NCBI GenBank assembly: GCA_041652255.1
Contig: JBAZHT010000034.1
Span: 1-18,294, forward strand
Direction: 5' to 3'
Length of the DNA stretch: 18,294 nt
Origin: DMER64 sp041652255
Lineage (GTDB): Bacteria > Bacteroidota > Bacteroidia > Bacteroidales > UBA932
Position 1 is the stretch's first letter. Every line of letters starts with the position of its first letter. The notes below the pieces were generated by a model. It ran no database searches. It had not been told where the DNA came from and saw nothing but the letters and a program-made list of their open reading frames with translations. The position numbers were made by a program, and so were the translations under genes. Shown here piece by piece: positions 1 to 5,631 of this stretch.

Positions 1-10
1 TCTGTTGCAT

Positions 11-188
11 TTATGCTTCTGTTATGCTTCTGTTATGGTTCTGTTATGCTTCTGTTGCGATCAGGTTTCTGTTGCAGTTATGCTTCTGTTATGCTTCTGT
101 TATGCTTCTGTTATGCTTCTGTTGCGATCAGGTTTCTGTTGCAGTTATGCTTCTGTTATGCTTCTGTTATGCTTCTGTTATGCTTCTG
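11..188. repeat. Nested tandem repeat: 11-bp unit inside a 67-bp higher-order unit
   Basis: Four 11-bp units (TTATGCTTCTG; the third carries one C-to-G change) run from 11 to 54. Two identical 67-bp units follow at 55-121 and 122-188. Each is TTGCGATCAGGTTTCTG, TTGCAG, then four copies of the 11-mer. All three forward frames stay open through the array, but 11 and 67 are not multiples of three and no start, domain or codon pattern supports a protein. The array lies just beyond the stop of the minus-strand gene that ends at 288. I see no gene between 189 and 287. Confidence 0.95.
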
Positions 189-287
189 TTGCGGGATGTT
201 GCTCATTCACAAATGCATTCATATGGTGTTTCATGGTGTCAAACAATTGCAGGATCTTTTGACGGTCCTTGTCATTCCCCCTAATCG

Positions 288-1475
288 CTACAGAAAAAAA
301 TACAATGCATTGCACATCATATGTATGTTAAGACTAATATACGGTTTATACTGTACCGGACCAAAAAACAATCCGTCCACAACGTTGAGTTTCCCCAGTT
401 TAAAAAGGTCTTCCTGAACAATCCCAAGGTTGCTGAATCCAAGTAAAGGATTCAAAAACCAAAGTAACGTTCCCGGTTTGACCAGGAAAAACGGCAAATA
501 ATAGCCCAAACGGATCAAGGGTATCCCGGATAGGCCGAAGAATCGCTTTTTTTTTTCCCGGACTGTGATTTTTGTCATTTTACTTACAGTATGGTTTATG
601 GTCGATCCGCAGCCGTCAACTCTGATTTGCATCAATCCCACATGGTTGGTCAGGCCCGTACTTTCTTTGTCTTGAATATGCCTTCTGTTATCAACCATGC
701 AGGTGATGGTTAATGGTTCTTCTTTGGGAAAATCACAAGTTTCGTAAAGTGCGTACGCGTAAAAAGAAAGCAGCAGATCATTTACCGTGGCCCCGTTCTT
801 TTTGGCGGCTGTGCGTATAGCAGAAATCTCTTCACCGGACCATTTCACGGTGATCATCTCAAGTTTATCCGTAGGGTCTTCTTTGGTATAAGCGAACGTT
901 CTCTTTTCTTTGATCCGCGAAATGTTTTTCATCAACACCGCGGCTGCCAGTCTGTTCGGGAATGTGAGTCCTTTATAGATCTTTGAATGAGCGCGGCTAC
1001 CACTATGTATTTCGGGCAAAGGCAGGCTTTTCGTTATTCTGGAATAGGAATCAGCAACCTGGCTTAGAAAGATCTGGATAGCCCGGCCATCCATGCACAT
1101 GTGGTTGATTATCATACAGAGCTTTGAATTGCTATTATGGTTGATCACGACCACCTTGTATTGAACTTTGCTCTCTGTGGGAATTACCTGCCTGAAGAAC
1201 TGCTATGTTGCCTGTTCCGGATGGTTGGTTTCTGTTACGGTCAGTATGTCATCTATGGAATAATGTTGTATCTCCCAGTAAGGATTCATAGCATGATACC
1301 GGAACGAGCTGTGCAGAATGGGATTTTTACCCGTTACATGTTCCAGTGCCTTTTTCAAAGCATCAATCTGGATCAGCCCATCGTACCACAATGCAACACG
1401 GATCATCCGATCGGTTGAATGACTCAGAATGAAATGCAGCTTATCCCATAATTCGGCACGTAGCTTGTTTTTCAT
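288..1475 (-). pseudogene. Condensation-domain-like acyltransferase (COG4908 type), interrupted by one in-frame amber stop
   Basis: Read on the minus strand from ATG 1475, this gives about 395 codons in one frame with a single TAG at 1203-1205 (codon 91). Sequence on both sides belongs to one protein. The N-terminal part has the pattern usual in condensation-fold acyltransferases (DKLHFILS near residue 8, then a segment about choosing and filling in a partner chain). The part after the stop carries NHMCMDG (His125, Asp129), the HHxxxDG catalytic motif with its first His replaced by Asn. Such proteins move acyl groups onto alcohols or amines, or act in lipid or peptide synthesis; the substrate cannot be read here. 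The start at 1475 fits the promoter immediately upstream better than an earlier ATG at 1508. CAG-to-TAG is the simplest origin of the stop. It could be a recent pseudogene or a sequencing error. Confidence 0.75.
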
Positions 1476-1479
1476 ACTA

Positions 1480-1508
1480 CAAATATAAACCATATAAGGT
1501 ATCTTCAA
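1480..1508 (-). promoter_or_regulatory. Bacteroidetes-type promoter for the acyltransferase-like gene
   Basis: On the minus strand, TTG (1506-1508) is followed after 18 bases by TATATTTG (1480-1487), a full match to the TAnnTTTG box. The box ends only 4 bases before the ATG at 1475, so the transcript would be nearly or wholly leaderless if that start is right. Confidence 0.5.
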
Positions 1509-1528
1509 GCTGACGCACCAAAGATGCT

Positions 1529-1757
1529 GGGAGGTGGTAAGTGATGGTCATATTGCAAATACGTGCAACATGTTGTCAATGTGAGTGTTGTGAAAATTTT
1601 CCCGTTTATTGCTACTTACCACCTCCCCCTGCAATATGCCAAATCCCCTGGTTTTGCAGGGAGGTGGTAAGTGATGTGCGTATTGCAGATACATGCAACA
1701 TATTGTTAATGTGAATGATGCAAAGATTTTCCCGTTTATTGCTACTTACCACCTCCC
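1529..1757. repeat. Two 99-bp units with 14-bp inverted ends
   Basis: Units at 1529-1627 and 1659-1757 each begin with GGGAGGTGGTAAGT and end with its exact reverse complement. They are offset by 130 bp and their interiors are clearly homologous (for example, both carry TTTTCCCGTTTATTGCTACTT near the right end). The 31-bp spacer holds another near-inverted pair, CCCTGCAA and TTGCAGGG, so the whole block can fold as hairpins in either register. The size and the inverted ends resemble a small non-autonomous repeat family or a structured RNA or terminator. No coding sequence is seen in 1509-1808. Confidence 0.85.
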
Positions 1758-1808
1758 CCACAGAAAAAAAGTACTAAATTTCCGGTGTATTAATTAATTG
1801 CTACGAAT

Positions 1809-2009
1809 ATGAAAAAACTACCGCTTACTGTTTTGCTTATTCTTTTGGGGCCGGCCGCAGCCTACATAGGTATGTATTCTAAAATTACCTGCAAGCCTTC
1901 GCAGGCCGGATTCTGGATCATCATTGTTCTGGGGATGGCCATTGGAGTTACCATTACTATTGTTGCTCAAAGGATACGGGCAAAAAACAATACCTCCGGA
2001 TCTGCATAA
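1809..2009 (+). CDS. Small two-helix membrane protein, unknown function
   Basis: 66 residues from ATG 1809. Two hydrophobic segments, about residues 4-22 and 34-53, are joined by a short polar loop with one Cys (KITCKPSQAG), and a basic tail follows (RIRAKN). This predicts a hairpin in the inner membrane with a short polar end. No family is recognised. The stop TAA (2007-2009) is formed by the first unit of the hexamer repeat that follows, so the repeat has either been seeded at, or replaced, the original C-terminus. No convincing promoter box lies just upstream; the two inverted-ended 99-bp repeats occupy that space. Confidence 0.6.
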   Translation: MKKLPLTVLLILLGPAAAYIGMYSKITCKPSQAGFWIIIVLGMAIGVTITIVAQRIRAKNNTSGSA

Positions 2010-2163
2010 ACATAAACACAAACAGAAACACAAACACAAACACAAACACAAACACAAACACAAACACAAACAGAAACACAAACAGAAACACAAACAGAAA
2101 CACAAACACAAACAGAAACAGAAACAGAAACACAAACACAAACAGAAACAGAAACAGAAACAG
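2005..2163. repeat. Hexamer microsatellite, CACAAA/CAGAAA type
   Basis: About 26 hexamers, first CATAAA twice and then a mixture of CACAAA and CAGAAA. The two main types are interspersed and not random: CAGAAA becomes common toward the 3' end. One forward frame reads as alternating Lys with His or Gln, and the reverse strand reads as Val/Cys/Phe/Leu repeats. Neither has a plausible gene start, so I do not annotate a protein. Copy-number change by whole units would not shift any frame. Confidence 0.95.
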
Positions 2164-2169
2164 CAATAG

Positions 2170-2318
2170 CCACACCAATAACTTGGCTACGCATCCGAAG
2201 TTAGTTAAACAGCCACCCGAATAACGTGGCTATGATACCAAACCTAGAAAATCACCACAGGAACGCCGTGGCTACGCATCCGAAGCTAGATAACCACCAT
2301 ACGAACAATATGGCTATG
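2170..2318. repeat. Diverged 42-43-bp tandem repeat ending in the start of the next gene
   Basis: Units begin with CCAC or CCAT at 2170, 2213, 2255 and 2297 (the fourth is partial). Each carries the core TGGCTA followed by CG or TG, and the first and third share ACGCATCCGAAG. The last partial unit ends TGGCTATGAAA and supplies the ATG (2316) of the metallo-beta-lactamase-like gene, so the repeat has grown right into the translation start region. Confidence 0.85.
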
Positions 2319-3116
2319 AAAATAATTTTTACAATACTCTTGGCATTGACCGGGATGTTACATGCCGCTTTTGCACAATTTGAGACAAAATTGCGCAAAG
2401 ATCTGTATGTCTCAAAATTGTCGGATTCTGTATACGTGGTAACGCATTATTTTCCATGAGAATCCAATTCACTGGTGGTCAAAGCATCGGAAAAGGAAGT
2501 GGTCCTGATAGATACGCCTTACAACACATTGGCAACTGCGTTGATGCTGGATTGGGTGCAACAGCAGCTGGAACCCGGCAGAATCACGGCCATCAATACG
2601 GGATTTCATGTGGACAAGCTGGGAGGGAATCAGTACCTGAGAGAACACGGGATAGATATTTACGGGGCTGACAAAACGTGTGAACTGATTGACAAGAAAG
2701 GACGGCACACACAGCAGCAGCTCATTTCCTGGCTCACTCCCGCGCAGGAACATATCAAACAGGTATACGAAACAATGGTCTTTACCAAACCCAATAAGAC
2801 CTACAAATTGGAACATGGCCTATTTCTTCGCATAGGGGACCTGGATTTTGATGTAATCTTCCCCGGAGAATCGCATTCACCTGACAACGTGGTAATCTAT
2901 ATAAAAGAATGTAACCTGTTATTCGGAGGGTGCATGGTAAAAGCCCTTTCTGCCAATAATTTGGGATTTACCGGAGATGCCAACATGTCACAATGGCCTT
3001 TAGCCCTTAAGGTAGTACAAGAAAGGTACCCGCAGGCAAAAGTGGTCATCCCCCACCACGGCATGTGGGGAGATATGACTTTAGTGCAACATACGATTGA
3101 TCTGCTTTTAAACTAA
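2316..3116 (+). pseudogene. Subclass-B1-like metallo-beta-lactamase, interrupted by an in-frame TGA
   Basis: From ATG 2316 a signal peptide (residues 1-21, ending AAFAQ) leads into the beta-lactamase fold. A TGA at 2457-2459 (codon 48) then falls in the same frame as the rest. The surrounding text reads HYFP-stop-ESNSLVV, where B1 enzymes usually have Trp, so TGG-to-TGA is the likely change. Zinc ligands visible: the HxHxD motif reads GFHVD (Gly96, His98, Asp100), His187 in SHSPDN, Cys206 in FGGCMVK, His248 in PHHGMWGD. The first metal-binding His is therefore Gly, a three-base difference from a His codon, so it is an old family feature and not part of the decay. Full length would be 266 residues, normal for a periplasmic B1 enzyme. 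Beta-lactam hydrolysis should not be assumed. The part after the TGA has a GTG at 2475 but no export signal. Confidence 0.8.
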
Positions 3117-3126
3117 ACATGCCCAG

Positions 3127-3664
3127 CAGGGGCAGTTTTGCAGGGTTTTTGCCCCTGGTCAGGCTTGAAACGTACCCAGCAGGGGCAGTTTTGCAGGGTT
3201 TTTGCCCCTGGTGCATCTGCCTACATAACGGGCAATTTTGTAAAAAGCTCTGTATAAGGCTCTTGACAAATTGACTATTCTTTGAAGATTAACACCAGGG
3301 GCAGTTTTGCAGGGTTTTTGCCCCTGGTGCATCTGCCTACATAACGGGCAATTTTGTAAAAAGCTCTGTATAAGGCTCTTGGCAAATTGACTATTCTTTG
3401 AAGATTAACACCAGGGGCACTTTTGCGGGGATTTTGCCCCTGGTCAGGCTTGAAACGTACCCACCAGGGGCACTTTTGCGGGGATTTTGCCCCTGGTCAG
3501 GCTTGAAACGTACCCACCAGGGGCAGTTTTGCGGGGTTTTTGCCCCTGGTGCATCTGCCTACATAACGGGCAATTTTGTAAAAAGCTCTGTATAAGGCTC
3601 TTGGCAAATTGACTGTTCTTTGAAGATTAACACCAGGGGCAGTTTTGCGGGGTTTTTGCCCCTG
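3127..3664. repeat. Array of seven 31-nt hairpins with two alternating spacers
   Basis: Seven copies of CAGGGGCA, a 15-nt loop, then TGCCCCTG start at 3127, 3180, 3296, 3412, 3465, 3518 and 3634. They are separated by a short spacer (unit period 53; contains CAGGCTTGAAACGTACCCA) or a long spacer (period 116; contains CTACATAACGGGCAATTTTG). The order of periods is 53, 116, 116, 53, 53, 116. Loops come in three variants (GTTTTGCAGGGTTTT, CTTTTGCGGGGATTT, GTTTTGCGGGGTTTT) that group by neighbourhood. The array fills the gap between two converging genes (ends at 3116 and 3680), so the outer hairpins could end transcription from both sides, although no U-run follows the stems. No protein is supported here. 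Confidence 0.95.
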
Positions 3665-3679
3665 GTCAGGTTTATAAGG

Positions 3680-4024
3680 TCACCAAAAATGTGTAAGGAT
3701 CCGTTGCCGATCCTCATTCTCTTTTACGTTTTTATGATATAGTTCAATAAAAACGATTTTTTGTTCATCACAGAAGTAAGCATAAACTAACCTTAAGCCG
3801 GAGTTTACGCCACGTCCTTTCAGAGATTTGCAGGCAATTTTTTTGACTTTTATTACACAAGTGGAAAGGCCCAGGTTATCAATTCTGAAGCTGAACGGAG
3901 GTCTTTCATCCGGAAATATTTCCAGAACCTGTTTGACAACCTTCAGATCGTCATTCAGCGTTCTGTACTTTTTCAATAATTTTTTTAAATCCTTATCAAT
4001 TTCAGGCAATTGATGAAATTCCAT
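3680..4024 (-). CDS. RelE/HigB-like toxin partnered with a Panacea antitoxin
   Basis: 114 residues from ATG 4024 (a GTG at 4027 is possible). The C-terminal half (LRLVYAYFCDEQKIVFIELY, then KNVKENEDRQRI) matches the RelE/ParE fold pattern of a central beta sheet ending in a Tyr/Lys-rich strand and a basic helix; such toxins cut mRNA at the ribosome or otherwise stop growth. It begins 20 bases after the antitoxin gene ends, with an AAGAAGAAG purine run upstream, so the two are one operon with the antitoxin first. Its stop lies 15 bases before hairpin 7 of the repeat array, a plausible terminator. Target and mechanism cannot be read from the sequence. Confidence 0.75.
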   Translation of the reverse strand: MEFHQLPEIDKDLKKLLKKYRTLNDDLKVVKQVLEIFPDERPPFSFRIDNLGLSTCVIKVKKIACKSLKGRGVNSGLRLVYAYFCDEQKIVFIELYHKNVKENEDRQRILTHFW

Positions 4025-4044
4025 CACTACTCATCTTCTTCTTT

Positions 4045-4824
4045 TTAGTTTCTTACTGAATATGGGTGGTCACGGTAAAAAACCAATTCGTAGTCTATTT
4101 CTTCTCCCTCTTTGGATGCCACCCAGGGCATATCTTTGTGAGAATAGTTTCTGATTGCTGTTCCCGACCAATCGCTCATTTGGTCTATGACCCTGTCAAT
4201 GATCTCTTTTTCACTAGCCCTGAATTGGGTAAGGTCACTTTTGATCAGGGGAATGTAACGTGTTTGAGGCAAACCGTAATAATTGGTTTTGACCCGTTTG
4301 AGTTCTCCTTTCCGGACCATTTGATCAATCACCGAGTCCATGTTTTGAGGAACCGGGCCGTAAGGCAATTTACGATACACAGCTCCTGTCAAATGTTCCT
4401 CATATACTTCGTAATAATTGAAATCCGAGAAATAAAGCAATTTATTCAACACCGTCTCCCCCACATTGGGTTTGCCGGCACATTTCTCCAATATATAAAG
4501 TATTACGTTCTTAAATTTGTTCCCGTGCAATACAGGGACGGAGATCCGTTCTTCCAAAACAGTCTCCTTCTCCAGGTGATCCGGATCCGAAAAATCATAA
4601 ACAGAGAAATCCGGTGTCATTAACGCATCCATCGAAAACCCAAGAACAAGAGATAATTGCCGGAATTCAAAAGCTTCCAGTTTTCTGTTTCCCAATTCAA
4701 TCTGAGTGAGCGAGGGCCTGGATATATCTAATAATTTGGCCAGATCCTCCTGTGACAACCCCTTACGTTTACGCAAAGCCGCAATTCGCTTACCTATTTC
4801 CTGTTGTGTTACGATTGTGTTCAT
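4045..4824 (-). CDS. XRE helix-turn-helix and Panacea (SocA/DUF4065-like) antitoxin
   Basis: 259 residues from ATG 4824. Residues about 8-62 are an XRE-type helix-turn-helix (IGKRIAALRKRKGLSQEDLA, then SRPSLTQIELGNRKL). Residues about 95-240 match the Panacea domain: YILEKCAGKPNVGETVLNKLLYFSDF, the G-AVYRKLPYGPVPQ segment and a late SDWSGTAIRNYSHKDMPW stretch typical of that family. Panacea proteins are known as promiscuous antitoxins that neutralise unrelated toxins. Here the partner is the RelE-like gene immediately downstream. The DNA-binding part implies self-repression, and a perfect palindrome sits just upstream of the promoter. Confidence 0.88.
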   Translation of the reverse strand: MNTIVTQQEIGKRIAALRKRKGLSQEDLAKLLDISRPSLTQIELGNRKLEAFEFRQLSLVLGFSMDALMTPDFSVYDFSDPDHLEKETVLEERISVPVLHGNKFKNVILYILEKCAGKPNVGETVLNKLLYFSDFNYYEVYEEHLTGAVYRKLPYGPVPQNMDSVIDQMVRKGELKRVKTNYYGLPQTRYIPLIKSDLTQFRASEKEIIDRVIDQMSDWSGTAIRNYSHKDMPWVASKEGEEIDYELVFYRDHPYSVRN

Positions 4825-4848
4825 CTTTTGCTCTTTATATATTCGCCA

Positions 4849-4900
4849 CAAAATTGCAAAAAGTTTTATTTATTAACAACTAATTGTTTCATAATGAAAC
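4849..4900 (-). promoter_or_regulatory. Promoter and likely operator of the toxin-antitoxin operon
   Basis: On the minus strand TTG (4877-4879) is followed after 20 bases by CAATTTTG (4849-4856), one mismatch from TAnnTTTG. Directly upstream of the -33 element is a perfect 15-nt palindrome, GTTTCATAATGAAAC (4886-4900), a natural binding site for the XRE domain. The rest of the gap up to 5120 holds only a weak box, TAACTTTA at 4994-5001, that could serve the MazG-like gene. Confidence 0.55.
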
Positions 4901-5120
4901 ATTAAAAGATTCAAAAACCTGCCCCACCGTCGATTTATTAGGACAATTATGAATATTGTTCTGAAATTCACTTTAATCTTCAAAATAAGTCAGTAACTTT
5001 ACATTGCTATGGGTGCAGTGGGTGTAAAAGAGTTAGTGCGCTCATTTTTCTATTATGCATTTATAACTATAACCGGAATACACAATTATTTATTAGCCAA
5101 CATTCAAACCGGATAACATT

Positions 5121-5459
5121 ATGACCCGTTACGAAGATATCATTACTAAGATCATTGCATTCAGGAACGAAAGGGACTGGGAGCAATTTCACGATGCCAA
5201 AAACCTGGCGTTGGCGCTGATGCTGGAGGCTGCCGAATTGAACGAGCTGTTTTTGTGGAAAAAAGAGGATGAAATTGACAGTATAGATATTGAGCGCATA
5301 AAGGAAGAACTGGCGGATGTGCTGACTTATTCCTTTTTCCTTGCGCATAAATACAATCTGGATATTTTCCAGATCGTGGAAGAAAAGATGATCAAGAACG
5401 GGCAAAAATACCCCCGGGAAAAAGCCCGTGGAACCGCTAAAAAATATACTGAATTATGA
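5121..5459 (+). CDS. MazG-like nucleotide pyrophosphohydrolase
   Basis: 112 residues from ATG 5121. All-alpha NTP pyrophosphatase of the short MazG/dCTPase kind (COG1694): the metal-binding pattern ExxE (Glu36, Glu39) followed by ExxD (Glu63, Asp66) is intact, with the typical LMLEAAEL and KEELADVL sequences and the YP..KA.G.AKKY tail. It splits nucleoside triphosphates to monophosphates; family members clear damaged nucleotides, lower (p)ppGpp or deplete dNTPs. It is upstream of and on the same strand as the nuclease-helicase-protease gene. Sequence matching its 3' end reappears at the start of that gene, which suggests that the two genes once met directly as a stop/start overlap and form an operon. 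Confidence 0.88.
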   Translation: MTRYEDIITKIIAFRNERDWEQFHDAKNLALALMLEAAELNELFLWKKEDEIDSIDIERIKEELADVLTYSFFLAHKYNLDIFQIVEEKMIKNGQKYPREKARGTAKKYTEL

Positions 5460-5631
5460 GAAATCCAGACCCCGTAGCGGAGATGAGTTGGTAGGGCCAC
5501 GTAGCGGAGATGAGGTGGTAGGGCCACGTAGCTGAGATGAGGTGATGGAACCCAGTAGTGGAGATGAGGTGGTGGAAAACGGCTGGATCCGCTAAAAAAT
5601 AGACCCGCTCAAGAATACACTGAACTATGAT
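5430..5631. repeat. Duplicated gene-junction sequence flanking the 27-bp repeats
   Basis: The 3' end of the MazG-like gene (GGAACCGCTAAAAAATA, 5430-5446, then TATACTGAATTATGA to 5459) returns upstream of the next gene as GGATCCGCTAAAAAATA (5585-5601) and TACACTGAACTATGA (5616-5630), with a 14-nt insert between the two parts. The second copy supplies the start codon at 5627. In the first copy the ATG overlaps the MazG stop as ATGA. Confidence 0.85.
5473..5580. repeat. Four 27-bp tandem units in the MazG-helicase gap
   Basis: Units at 5473, 5500, 5527 and 5554 follow CGTAGCGGAGATGAGGTGG plus a variable end. The first two differ at one base; the last two are more diverged. The unit is nine codons long and the first two units are open in one frame, but the third introduces TGA, so no protein is encoded. 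Confidence 0.92.

Noticed and set aside
1924..2178. Lys-His-Gln repeat proteins (and Val/Cys/Phe reverse proteins) in the hexamer array
   Set aside because: Only the repeat keeps the frame open; start would lie inside the membrane protein gene; no other support.
2457..2459. Recoding of TGA as Trp or suppression of TAG in this organism
   Set aside because: Both codons end other, apparently intact genes in the window (TGA at 5459, 9142, 9930 and 10472; TAG at 10982 and 13774).
3398..3595. 65-codon frame in the hairpin array
   Set aside because: Composed entirely of repeat modules without a plausible ribosome site or family match.
3127..3664. Periodic direct repeats that recall a CRISPR array
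   Set aside because: Spacers are repeated (two fixed types), not unique; repeat is a self-complementary hairpin; no cas genes.
4066..4623. 185-codon frame on the + strand opposite the antitoxin
   Set aside because: Lies antisense to a well-supported XRE-Panacea gene and shows no family features.
5473..5580. Nine-residue repeat protein from the 27-bp units
   Set aside because: Frame broken by TGA in the third unit and no start codon context.
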